64,000 nucleotides of DNA from an uncultured Prolixibacteraceae bacterium (lineage in GTDB: Bacteria > Bacteroidota > Bacteroidia > Bacteroidales > Prolixibacteraceae): NCBI GenBank assembly GCA_913063265.1, contig CAJXZG010000014.1:19986-83985 (forward strand), in the 5' to 3' direction. Both the position numbers and the translations under genes were made by a program. Below, one piece after another: positions 47,605 to 55,640 of this stretch. Within the stretch, counting starts at the first letter, position 1. Every line of letters begins with the position of its first letter. The notes under the pieces were generated by a model. The model was not told where the DNA came from and ran no database searches. It saw only the letters and a program-made list of their open reading frames with translations.

Positions 47605-48675
47605 ATGGAAATACTTGTTTGGATTGGTTTATCACAAAGCCTTTTTGAAGGGATTCTTATTGCTACTAAAAAACAAATTAATGTGTCTGACAGGATACTG
47701 GCAGCATGGTTGCTTTTACTGGCCAATTCTTTTTTGTTTGTTGGTTTGGAATACCAGGTATTTGAGCAGCCTTTAATAACCAATTCTTTTTTGCTTATTA
47801 ATCCGGCATTCTATCTTTATATAAAATCCTTAACAAAACGTAATTTTACGCTAAAGTGGATTCAGCTTTTACATTTGCTTCCTTTTGTATTTTTTGAAAT
47901 CATAATTATGGTTTTCAGAATTCCCTTGCTCACCGATTCTTTAATTTACAACGAAGGAGGAATTCTTTTTACAGTGTTTTATGTAAGTATCGCCATACTT
48001 TCCTGGATTATATACAGCCTTCTAAGTGTTATTATGGTTCACAAACACAGAAAGAATCTTGCCAACGAATTTTCGAATATTGATAAAAATGTCAGTTTGG
48101 GATGGTTGCTGTTTATTGTTGTTATTTATATATCGTTTTGGGTAATTATTCTTGCCATTGGTATATATCAATATTTATCCAATTCTGAATTGCTTTTGAT
48201 ACACAATATTTCGTATTCATTTTTCCTGTTTCTGGTGTATGTTCTTGGCTATTATGGTTTAAAGCAACGTATTATTTTTCGGGAATCCGTGCAGCGTCCG
48301 GCTGCCAAGTACGAAAATTCTGTTTTATCGGTAAAAAGAAAGGAGAAACTTAAAAATGCACTTTTCAATTTATTCGAAAAAGAACAACCTTATATAAATC
48401 CCGATTTTAACATGGATATTTTATCTCAGCAACTGGGTTATCCAAAGCATCAGATTACCGAAGTTTTAAGTACCGAAATCCAGCAAAATTTTTTCCAGTT
48501 TGTAAACACTTATCGTATTGAAGCTGTAAAAAAACACCTTGCCGATAAAAATAATCCGTTCTCAATAGAAGCCATAGCTTACGAATGTGGGTTTAACAGC
48601 AAATCTACATTTTATACCATTTTCAAAAAATTTACAGGGAAAACACCTGCAGAATTCAGAAAAACACCGGATTAG
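47605..48675 (+). CDS. Membrane-anchored AraC-family regulator
   Basis: A 356-residue regulator. About seven hydrophobic segments fill residues 1-230 (LVWIGLSQSLFEGILIAT, LLHLLPFVFFEIIIMVF, GWLLFIVVIYISFWVIILAIG, LFLVYVLGYYGL among them). The C-terminal AraC domain (about 255-356) has FNMDILSQQLGYPKHQITEVL and the second motif SIEAIAYECGFNSKSTFYTIFKKFTG. Regulators of this kind sense membrane or lipid signals in Bacteroidota by inference. It is encoded 136 bp upstream of the outer-membrane/RND operon, with a 24-bp palindrome in between, which makes it the candidate regulator of that operon. Confidence 0.88.
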   Translation: MEILVWIGLSQSLFEGILIATKKQINVSDRILAAWLLLLANSFLFVGLEYQVFEQPLITNSFLLINPAFYLYIKSLTKRNFTLKWIQLLHLLPFVFFEIIIMVFRIPLLTDSLIYNEGGILFTVFYVSIAILSWIIYSLLSVIMVHKHRKNLANEFSNIDKNVSLGWLLFIVVIYISFWVIILAIGIYQYLSNSELLLIHNISYSFFLFLVYVLGYYGLKQRIIFRESVQRPAAKYENSVLSVKRKEKLKNALFNLFEKEQPYINPDFNMDILSQQLGYPKHQITEVLSTEIQQNFFQFVNTYRIEAVKKHLADKNNPFSIEAIAYECGFNSKSTFYTIFKKFTGKTPAEFRKTPD

Positions 48676-48698
48676 CAAAAATTCCTATTTAGTTTGAA

Positions 48699-48747
48699 GG
48701 TTCAACTTTTAAAAGTTGAACCACAATTACTGGTTCAGCTTTTAAAA
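48699..48747. promoter_or_regulatory. 24-bp perfect palindrome plus half-site, putative operator
   Basis: The palindrome at 48699-48722 has arms GGTTCAACTTTT and its exact complement. A second copy of the left arm, GGTTCAGCTTTTAAAA, lies at 48732-48747, 33 bp further on. The site is between the regulator gene and the outer-membrane/RND operon, 65-113 bp ahead of the first start codon. It lacks a T run after the stem, so operator is likelier than terminator. Confidence 0.5.
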
Positions 48748-48811
48748 AACAGACCCTTTTCGGCAGCCGCCAGGTGTATTTTCGCAAAGATTAATACTTA
48801 ATTTTTGTGAG

Positions 48812-50158
48812 ATGAGACACACAATTTTAGCAGTTTTGCTATTATCGTCAACTACACTTTTTTCGCAAGGTTTGTTCGAAAGTGCAACAGTTGAAGATGA
48901 AAACAATAACAACAGTTTCAACCTTGATTTTAGCGGTTATGGTAGGGGTTCTGCCTATTTGGGTTTTGATAATTATGACTTTACCAATGTTTTTGGCGAA
49001 TTTGGATTGTCAGGGAGACTGAATTATAATCGTGCATTCCTTTTTTCTGATATCAGGATAAGAGAAGGTTATGCTTTTAATGAATCAAAAACTGAAATTC
49101 AACTCAAAGAAATTTATGGTGGATATTCCGGAGAAAAGTTTGATGCTTTTCTTGGAAATCAAATCGTAACATGGGGGCGAACCGATGGTTTTAATCCAAC
49201 CAACTGCATTACTCCAATTGATTACTTCTTTTTAACAGGCGATGCCGACGACCAGAAACTTTCCAATTTTATGTTACGGTTAAAATATCGTTTGAACACG
49301 CAAATAGAACTTGATGTTATTGCAGCTCCTGTTTACAGAGCCTCCATTTACAGGTATGAATTATTTGATTTGGGAGAAGACGTCAGCTTTACAGATATTG
49401 CCCTGCCTGACAAAACTTATATGAATGCTTCATCGGCTGCACGATTAAATTTTGAATATCCAGGGGTAGGTTTTTCCATATCCTGGTTTCGGGGATACAA
49501 TCCAATTTACGGATTTAATGTAGATAATATCGACTGGGCAACCGGAAGCCCTGTCATTACAAATGTCCCTGCTCCATATCTCAAAAATATGATTGGAGCG
49601 GATTTTTCTTTACCTGTAAATTCTTGGATTATACGAGGTGAAATGGCGTATAATATCACCAATGATTACAAAGACAAAATGTATGTTCCAAATCCTGAAT
49701 TGAGCTATGTTGCTGGATTGGAACGTAATTTCAACGGATTCAATACTATTCTTCAATATGTTGGAAAATATACCCTCGATTTTACTGAACTAAGCGAGCC
49801 TTCTTTACCTAATCCGAATGATCCGGTGGACCAGATGCGATATGCCAATGAACTTATTTATTATGAATCGGAATTGTTTAACCGAAAACAATTTTATCAG
49901 CAACAAGAAACAAATCATGCTTTGGTACTTACAATCAGCAAACCATTTGCCTACGATACATGGAATGTGGAATTGACCACTTACTACAATTTTACTTCGC
50001 AAGAGTACATGCTTCGCCCTAAAATAAGCTGGAATATTAGCGATGCACTTACAGCAAGTACCGGATTCTCAAATATGGACGGACCCGAAAAAGAAATATT
50101 CGATTATGCCGGACCTGTTTTAAACGGTGCCTTTTTAGAACTAAAGATCAACTTTTAA
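48812..50158 (+). CDS. Outer-membrane beta-barrel protein (DUF1302-like)
   Basis: A 448-residue exported protein. The signal peptide ends near residue 19 (LFSQG). The mature sequence is a series of amphipathic strands with aromatic girdles (GYGRGSAYLGF, KLSNFMLRLKYRLN, GVGFSISWFRGYNP, EMAYNITNDY) and ends LNGAFLELKINF, so the last residue is Phe as in outer-membrane barrels. The segment NQIVTWGRTDGFNPTNCITPIDYFF resembles DUF1302/alginate-export-type barrels. The adjacent RND transporter (12 bp on) suggests that it forms the outer-membrane exit of the same system. Confidence 0.75.
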   Translation: MRHTILAVLLLSSTTLFSQGLFESATVEDENNNNSFNLDFSGYGRGSAYLGFDNYDFTNVFGEFGLSGRLNYNRAFLFSDIRIREGYAFNESKTEIQLKEIYGGYSGEKFDAFLGNQIVTWGRTDGFNPTNCITPIDYFFLTGDADDQKLSNFMLRLKYRLNTQIELDVIAAPVYRASIYRYELFDLGEDVSFTDIALPDKTYMNASSAARLNFEYPGVGFSISWFRGYNPIYGFNVDNIDWATGSPVITNVPAPYLKNMIGADFSLPVNSWIIRGEMAYNITNDYKDKMYVPNPELSYVAGLERNFNGFNTILQYVGKYTLDFTELSEPSLPNPNDPVDQMRYANELIYYESELFNRKQFYQQQETNHALVLTISKPFAYDTWNVELTTYYNFTSQEYMLRPKISWNISDALTASTGFSNMDGPEKEIFDYAGPVLNGAFLELKINF

Positions 50159-50170
50159 AAAACGTTATTT

Positions 50171-52423
50171 ATGAAAGAAATTAAGGCAATTAAATACAGA
50201 TGGTTAATAAATATTTCAACTATTGTACTGGTTGGTTTAGCAATAATTCCTTTGCTAAAGACCAAAACCAATTCTGACTTGGAGTCCTACCTGCCTGAAA
50301 AAATGCCGTCACGGATTAACAACGTAAAAATAGAAGAAGTTTTTGGGAAGGATGATCCAACAATTATCCTTTTTGAATGTGAGGATGTTTTAAACGATTC
50401 TACTTTGAAAAGAATTCAATCACTGAGTAAGGAATTTAACCGGATGGATGAATTCGATATGGTACTGTCTTTGTTTGATGCAAAAAACATTAAAGGTGAA
50501 TATGGTGCAATGGTCGTTGATCCGGTTGTTAAGCGTATCCCCAAATCAGAAAACAGGAAAGAGAGATTACGTAATGAAATTCGGGATAATAATCTGGTTT
50601 ATAAACTAATTGTATCGGAAGATTTTCGTTACACCTGTATTATTCTGAATTCTTCGGGAGAAGCCTCAGATGAAGTTTTAATGGGATTAATTAACGAACA
50701 ACTGGAAGCCTATCCCGGCAATGAAAAAGTTACACTTTTTGGTTTACCCTATTTAAGAGCAGAAGCCAATGAAAAAATTACTAGGGATATGATGATACTC
50801 CTGCCCATCGGATTATTAATTATGTTTCTGTTTCTTATCCTGTCGTTCAAACAAAAGCGTGGAGCAATGCTGCCATTTATGGTCGTTATGTTTTCCATTG
50901 TTTTTGCAATGGCTGTAATTCCTGTTTTAGGCTGGGAAATGAGTATAATAGGTATTCTTGTCCCGATAATGATGATTGCCATAGCAAATAATTATGGCGT
51001 ACATTTCGTTACACGATTTCAGGAACTAAGGGCTGAAAACCCGGAGTTGCCGATCAGACAGGTGGTATCAGAAACTACCACATACCTAAAAAAACCAATC
51101 ATACTTACCGGTTTAACGACCATAGTGGGAGTTAGTGGTTTAATTACGCATATTATGCTTCCTGCCAAACAAATGGGAATAGCATCGGCTATTGGAATTG
51201 CCTTTGCCCTTATTCTGAGTCTAAGCTTAATTCCTGCAGTTATGGTTATGCTTCCTAAAGGTAAAATTGTTAAACATTCGTTGGGTAGGGAAACTTCTTT
51301 TTTGAATAGGATATTATCTGAAATTGCAAAAGTTACCACTTCCAGGCCAAGAATGGTTATCTACTTTTTTGTTACTTTTTTAATCCTTTCTGCCTTTGGT
51401 TTAACGAGGTTTCGCTTAGCAGCAGATAACAATAAAATTTTTCCTGATGACCATCCGTATAATCAAACGCTTGTTGTTGCAGACCGCGAATTTGGCGGAA
51501 CAAAAACGATAAATGTGTTTTTTGACGGAGACATAAAAGATCCGGGCTTACTTAAAAATATGGACAGGTATGAGCATGAACTGGAAAAAATTCCTGAAGT
51601 TGGAAACGTGAATTCTATTGCTACGATAATTCGCATAATGAGCAAAGCGATTAATGATCCCCAGGATGAAGCATATGACAAAATACCAGATTCGCGTGAG
51701 GCTGTTGCACAGTATCTCGAGCTTTATTCTATGAGTGGCGATCCTGAAGATTTTGAAGACTTTGTGGATTTTGATTATACCAAAGCTTTGTTAACGGTTC
51801 AATACAGGGCCGACGACATGGTAACAATTAATAAGGTGGAGAATGCTGTAAGGAATTTAACAAAAAACGATGACAATGTTAAAATCGTTGGTGGCTATAG
51901 TCTGATAGATAAAGAACTGAGTAAAGCTGTTGCAACAGGTCAGGTAAATTCCCTGCTATTTGCTTTTATTGCCATAGCCATTTTACTGATAATTATTTTC
52001 AGAAGTTTTAACGCTGGAATAATTGGCAGTATTCCATTGGTGTTTACGGTGCTTTCAATGTTTGGAATAATGGGGTGGCTAGGCATAGAACTTAATATTG
52101 CTACAGCATTATTGTCTTCCATTTCAATTGGTTTAGGGGTAGATTATTCTATCCATCTTTTTTGGCGCTTAAAAAAGGAATTGAAAGAAGGCAGCAATTA
52201 TGAAGAAGCGGTTCGTATAAGTTTAAAAACCATCGGACGGGGAATTACCATTAACGCATTTTCGGTAATCATAGGTTTTTCGGTATTGTTTCTTTCGTCC
52301 TTCCCGTACATTCAGTCATTTGCATTTTTAATTATTGCTTCGCTTTTTCTGTGCTTAATTGGGGCAATAATTCTGGTGCCGGCAATCTGCGTACTTTTTT
52401 TACCAAAATTTCTAAAGAATTAA
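50171..52423 (+). CDS. RND-superfamily (MMPL/HpnN-like) transporter
   Basis: A 750-residue inner-membrane transporter with twelve predicted membrane helices in two halves. TM1 is near 15-32, then a periplasmic loop, then five helices ending in the sterol-sensing-like region (MIAIANNYGVHFVTRFQEL, KKPIILTGLTTIVGVSGLI). The second half repeats this (LLSSISIGLGVDYSIHLFWRL, RGITINAFSVIIGFSVLF). The GxxxDYxxH element with a proton-relay Asp near the fourth helix of each half is typical of hopanoid- or lipid-exporting RND proteins. No adaptor protein is encoded nearby. The direction and cargo are unknown; the context suggests lipid or hydrophobe transfer to the outer membrane. Confidence 0.92.
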   Translation: MKEIKAIKYRWLINISTIVLVGLAIIPLLKTKTNSDLESYLPEKMPSRINNVKIEEVFGKDDPTIILFECEDVLNDSTLKRIQSLSKEFNRMDEFDMVLSLFDAKNIKGEYGAMVVDPVVKRIPKSENRKERLRNEIRDNNLVYKLIVSEDFRYTCIILNSSGEASDEVLMGLINEQLEAYPGNEKVTLFGLPYLRAEANEKITRDMMILLPIGLLIMFLFLILSFKQKRGAMLPFMVVMFSIVFAMAVIPVLGWEMSIIGILVPIMMIAIANNYGVHFVTRFQELRAENPELPIRQVVSETTTYLKKPIILTGLTTIVGVSGLITHIMLPAKQMGIASAIGIAFALILSLSLIPAVMVMLPKGKIVKHSLGRETSFLNRILSEIAKVTTSRPRMVIYFFVTFLILSAFGLTRFRLAADNNKIFPDDHPYNQTLVVADREFGGTKTINVFFDGDIKDPGLLKNMDRYEHELEKIPEVGNVNSIATIIRIMSKAINDPQDEAYDKIPDSREAVAQYLELYSMSGDPEDFEDFVDFDYTKALLTVQYRADDMVTINKVENAVRNLTKNDDNVKIVGGYSLIDKELSKAVATGQVNSLLFAFIAIAILLIIIFRSFNAGIIGSIPLVFTVLSMFGIMGWLGIELNIATALLSSISIGLGVDYSIHLFWRLKKELKEGSNYEEAVRISLKTIGRGITINAFSVIIGFSVLFLSSFPYIQSFAFLIIASLFLCLIGAIILVPAICVLFLPKFLKN

Positions 52424-52433
52424 TTACGAATGT

Positions 52434-52451
52434 GTCTGCCAACAGGCAGAC
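52434..52451. repeat. GC-rich hairpin between RND and LolA-like genes
   Basis: GTCTGCC and GGCAGAC flank an AACA loop. This GTCTGCC(N)GGCAGAC core resembles dispersed intergenic hairpins of Bacteroidota. It lies 10 bp after the RND stop and may stabilise or attenuate the mRNA. Confidence 0.55.
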
Positions 52452-52467
52452 TTTAAAATATATAACA

Positions 52468-53247
52468 ATGAAAAATATTGGAAAAATTCAAATTGTGCTT
52501 TTAATAAGCTGCTTTATCAGTATCAACGCTTTCTCACAAACAGCACGTGAAATCTCAGAAAAAGCATCTGATGCCATTGATTTTAAATCGATGGAAATGG
52601 CATCAACCCTGAAAATATTGGATGGAAAAGGAAGAGAACGCGTACGACAAATAGTTACAGCGTCAAAAGAATTTGACGGAGTAATAAAGACAATATTAAA
52701 ATTTACTGCTCCTGCCGATGTTAAAGGAACTGCCATGCTTATCTACGACAATAAGAATACTGATGATGATATGTGGATTTACCTGCCTGCACTAAGAAAA
52801 ACAAGAAGAATTGTGAGTAGCGAAAAAGGCAAAAGTTTTATGGGATCTGAATTTACTAATGCCGATATGGGAAGACCAAACCTGGATAACTTTGAATACA
52901 AAATCTTAAAGGAAGAAGAATATGACGGCAAACAATGCTGGGTTATAGAATCTGCCTGTAAGAATGAAGATATTGAAGATGAAAATGGTTTTTCACGCCA
53001 GGTATCGTGGATAGAAAAAAGTACCTATTTGTGCCATAAAATAGAATCCTACGATTTTGATAACGAATTACTAAGAGTTCATCTTATCAGGGATTACAGG
53101 AAACAATCCAGTGGAGGTTACTTTGCTTTTTACATGGAAAAAGAGAATATCCAAAACGGAAGAAAATCGATCATGACCATTGATAAATTTCAGGAAGGAA
53201 GTTCGATGCCCGAAAGTGCCTTTTCTCCCAATATGCTTGACAAATAG
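52468..53247 (+). CDS. LolA-like outer-membrane lipoprotein-sorting family protein
   Basis: A 259-residue exported protein starting at the ATG at 52468; the frame continues back into the RND gene but only this start gives a signal peptide (ending NAFSQT). The family segments are SEKASDAIDFKSMEMASTL, LKFTAPADVKGTAMLIYDNK, MWIYLPALRKTRRIVSSEKGKSFMGSEFTNADM and HLIRDYRKQSSGGYFAF, matching the single-domain LolA-like/PF17131 group that often accompanies RND and DUF1302-type genes. These have an open half-barrel that could carry a lipid across the periplasm. It stands 44 bp after the RND gene, consistent with a role as the carrier of the same pathway. Confidence 0.85.
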   Translation: MKNIGKIQIVLLISCFISINAFSQTAREISEKASDAIDFKSMEMASTLKILDGKGRERVRQIVTASKEFDGVIKTILKFTAPADVKGTAMLIYDNKNTDDDMWIYLPALRKTRRIVSSEKGKSFMGSEFTNADMGRPNLDNFEYKILKEEEYDGKQCWVIESACKNEDIEDENGFSRQVSWIEKSTYLCHKIESYDFDNELLRVHLIRDYRKQSSGGYFAFYMEKENIQNGRKSIMTIDKFQEGSSMPESAFSPNMLDK

Positions 53248-53311
53248 AAATATTAACATGGCATTTATTCTTTTATAATAATCCAAAAAATATCAAATTC
53301 CTAAGTTAGCC

Positions 53312-53743
53312 ATGAAAGTATCTTTGCTACTTATTTTAATGTTGGCAAATAGTTTTATTTATGCGCAGGAAATTCCGCTTTTGTACGAAATTTCAAACCT
53401 GAATAATTCAAAAGGAAATATTGTTGTAAGAGTTTTTAATGACCAGGAAGGATTTGAAAAGGATATTCCATACAAAGAAAAAATTATTTCGAAACAGGAA
53501 AACTATATGAATGGAGTCGTAAAGGCCAAAATGTTTTTACCAAAAGGAACCTATGGTATCGCTGTTGTGGACGATGAAAATAACAATTACGACATGGATT
53601 ATAATCTGCTTGGTATGCCAAAAGAAGGATTTGGATTTTCTGAATATTTTCATTCCGGATTAAAAAGGCCTCGTTTCTCCGATTTTTCTTTCCGGTTTAA
53701 TGAAAATACAGGTGTAATAAAGATTCGACTAAAGTATATGTAA
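53312..53743 (+). CDS. DUF2141 secreted protein
   Basis: A 143-residue exported protein: signal peptide 1-19 (FIYAQE), then the DUF2141 pattern NNSKGNIVVRVFNDQEGFEK, VKAKMFLPKGTYGIAVVDDENNNYDMDYNLLGMPKEGFGFS and SDFSFRFNENTGVIKIRLKY. The DENNNYDMD segment may bind calcium. The family's role is unknown, but members often sit beside carotenoid, sterol or RND genes. It is the last gene of the run, 64 bp downstream of the LolA-like gene. Confidence 0.85.
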   Translation: MKVSLLLILMLANSFIYAQEIPLLYEISNLNNSKGNIVVRVFNDQEGFEKDIPYKEKIISKQENYMNGVVKAKMFLPKGTYGIAVVDDENNNYDMDYNLLGMPKEGFGFSEYFHSGLKRPRFSDFSFRFNENTGVIKIRLKYM

Positions 53744-54149
53744 TGAGCACGAGAAATCACATCCTCTTTGCGATGTTTAACTAAAAACAGGAAATGATAA
53801 TACTTCTTATAAGTTACACGTGGCTGAAAGCCGGATAAATTTCCGTTTTTTTAATTATTTGATATTGAATATTTTAACGTAAGATATTTCTTTGCCCTTG
53901 TAATTCTTTCGAAGCTGTTTCTGTTTGTTTCAGGTAATCTGAAATTGGAAACCTGAAATACAAAAATTATATGTTTGTTTAAAAATCCTTTTTGGGCAAT
54001 AGCAGATTAAAATCGTAACTTTTTTCCCTAACAACTTTTCCGTTTAATTTCTAAAAAAACAATAACGGAATTTATATAATCAAGCTACTTGATTTTTAAT
54101 TGGTTTAGTTTCCTTTGCAATAGTTGATTAAAAAACTGTTTTCCTCATA
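53744..54149. other. Intergenic region between convergent operons
   Basis: About 400 bp separate the DUF2141 and DUF4956 genes. Both strands are rich in stops. Except for the weak terminator at 53832-53852, I see no gene, repeat or RNA element. Confidence 0.55.
53832..53852 (+). terminator. Weak intrinsic terminator after the DUF2141 gene
   Basis: CGGA and TCCG close a loop of TAAATT and are followed by seven T. A second small hairpin GGCT-GAA-AGCC precedes it at 53822-53832. The stem is short, so the call is tentative. Confidence 0.4.
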
Positions 54150-54815
54150 TTAAAATGTGTTGGAATTTCCATCAATTCCCTTAAGGTCGTGGTATACACG
54201 AAGTTTGGCTACATCGCGCAGGTAATTTATTTCCTGTACTTCTATACGTTTAACTTTAATTCCGGTACGTTGCTGAATATCGTTGTACAACTTTTCTTTT
54301 TTCTGAATGTTAATATTTTCAATGTTTTCGTAGCTTATTACCAGACAGATTTCCTGTTTTAACATAAGGATCTTCTCTAAAATCCACATTAGTGCCACAA
54401 TAATTGTATTTGTGAAAATTAGTTCAGTGTAACTTACTTTTTTATTCGAAAGTGCATTAACTACTGAAATTCCGATGATGACAAAAAGGTAAGTCATTTC
54501 TTTAATAGGGATGGGGTCGGTGCGGTATCGGATTATACCGAAAATGGCAAACAGTCCAAGTGCGAAACCCAGCTCGAGCTTTACACTTTCGAGTAAAAAG
54601 CACATTACGAAAATAGTGATGCTTATTGCAAAGTAGCTGAAATAGAAGTCCTTACGATTGCTGTTTTTTGAATAGATAAAATTTACTACGATAAATATTA
54701 CTAACAGGTTTAATGCCAAACGAACCAGTAATTCTGTAAAATCTTCGGGGTTAAAAACCTTTATGTCGAATAGCCTAAGCGGTTCGCTTATTATTGTATC
54801 TTTTAATTGTTCCAT
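54150..54815 (-). CDS. DUF4956 membrane protein
   Basis: A 221-residue protein starting at the ATG at 54815 (MEQLKDTIISEPLRLFDIKVF); a start at 54863 is also open. Four or five membrane helices are packed in residues about 25-145 (LLVRLALNLLVIFIVVNFIYS, FSYFAISITIFVMCFLLESV, FALGLFAIFGIIRYRTDPIPI), and a soluble ferredoxin-like tail follows (GIKVKRIEVQEINYLRDVAKLRVYHD). The FGIIRYRTDPI loop is the family signature. DUF4956 proteins are recurrently encoded beside VTC-type polyphosphate polymerases, and here the start overlaps the end of that gene by 41 bp, so translation is probably coupled. The function is unknown. Confidence 0.88.
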   Translation of the reverse strand: MEQLKDTIISEPLRLFDIKVFNPEDFTELLVRLALNLLVIFIVVNFIYSKNSNRKDFYFSYFAISITIFVMCFLLESVKLELGFALGLFAIFGIIRYRTDPIPIKEMTYLFVIIGISVVNALSNKKVSYTELIFTNTIIVALMWILEKILMLKQEICLVISYENIENINIQKKEKLYNDIQQRTGIKVKRIEVQEINYLRDVAKLRVYHDLKGIDGNSNTF

Positions 54816-55635
54816 TGTTGTTTCTGTTGGTATTTGAAAATGATTTTTGAGCCAAATCCTCATAGTTAATGTTTCCGTTGTATTGTTTATTTAGCTTTAT
54901 CAATTTGGCTTTAAAAAGATTGTATTTTAAATCGGGCTCCAAAAGTGCACGGCCAATACAGTATTTACTAAAACCCTGTTTCTTAATCCGTTTGTCTTTC
55001 AGGGCTTTTGCCAGTGGCGATTGCATATTGGCTCTTTCTTGTTTTAATTCAATTATGACCAGGTTCCCGACTTTAACTTTTTGTATCTCAGAGAAAAAAG
55101 AAAGGTTGAGGTCGATGGTGCAACGTTCTTTAAAATCTTTTTGAACGAGTGTTATTCTTTTAAAACGGTTTCCGTTCTTACTGGGTAAGCTATAATTCGA
55201 TAAGTGAAATTCGAAAGCCAAGTACTTATTTAAAAATTCCAGCTCTTTCAGTGTAAAACCAGTCTCAGTATTTTCGGTTTGAAACCTTAATTTGCTTGTT
55301 TTACCTTTGTTGTTTTTCTTTTTTATTTCCAGAAATCCAATCCCGGAATTAACATATTCTCTTTTCCTGATTTTTAAACGATTCAATTTGCCGTTATGAT
55401 GTTCGGTGTAAAAACTATTGTTCCTGGTGTCGAAATATGTGGTGATGTAGGTTTGAAGTATTTCTCCTTTAACAGACATAACGAAATAATCGTTTTTTAT
55501 GGCTTCAAGAATCTCTAAAAGTTGTTGAACCGGAAGCTGGTATTTCGAATCGAATCGGTTCAGCAATTTAACTGCATTCATTTCACCAATCGAAATGGTT
55601 TCGAATTGTTTTATACTATCTCTAACAGCATTCAT
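54775..55635 (-). CDS. VTC-domain polyphosphate polymerase-type protein
   Basis: A 286-residue protein whose body is the VTC/TTM tunnel fold: LLNRFDSKYQLPVQQL at the start, then TYITTYFDTRNNSFYTEHHNGKLNRLKIRKREY with basic residues lining the tunnel, GFLEIKKKNNKGKTSKLRF, CTIDLNLSFF and NLVIIELKQERANMQSPL, ending KKQGFSKYCIGRALLEP. Yeast Vtc4, which carries the same domain, makes polyphosphate from ATP. No membrane helix is present, so the DUF4956 partner probably supplies the membrane part. It begins 5 bp after the carbohydrate-binding lipoprotein gene. Confidence 0.88.
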   Translation of the reverse strand: MNAVRDSIKQFETISIGEMNAVKLLNRFDSKYQLPVQQLLEILEAIKNDYFVMSVKGEILQTYITTYFDTRNNSFYTEHHNGKLNRLKIRKREYVNSGIGFLEIKKKNNKGKTSKLRFQTENTETGFTLKELEFLNKYLAFEFHLSNYSLPSKNGNRFKRITLVQKDFKERCTIDLNLSFFSEIQKVKVGNLVIIELKQERANMQSPLAKALKDKRIKKQGFSKYCIGRALLEPDLKYNLFKAKLIKLNKQYNGNINYEDLAQKSFSNTNRNNNGTIKRYNNKRTA

Positions 55636-55640
55636 TCTTT

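Noticed and set aside
52351..52467. A start for the LolA-like protein inside the RND gene
   Set aside because: Only the ATG at 52468 gives the signal peptide; the upstream part is an overlap of frames.
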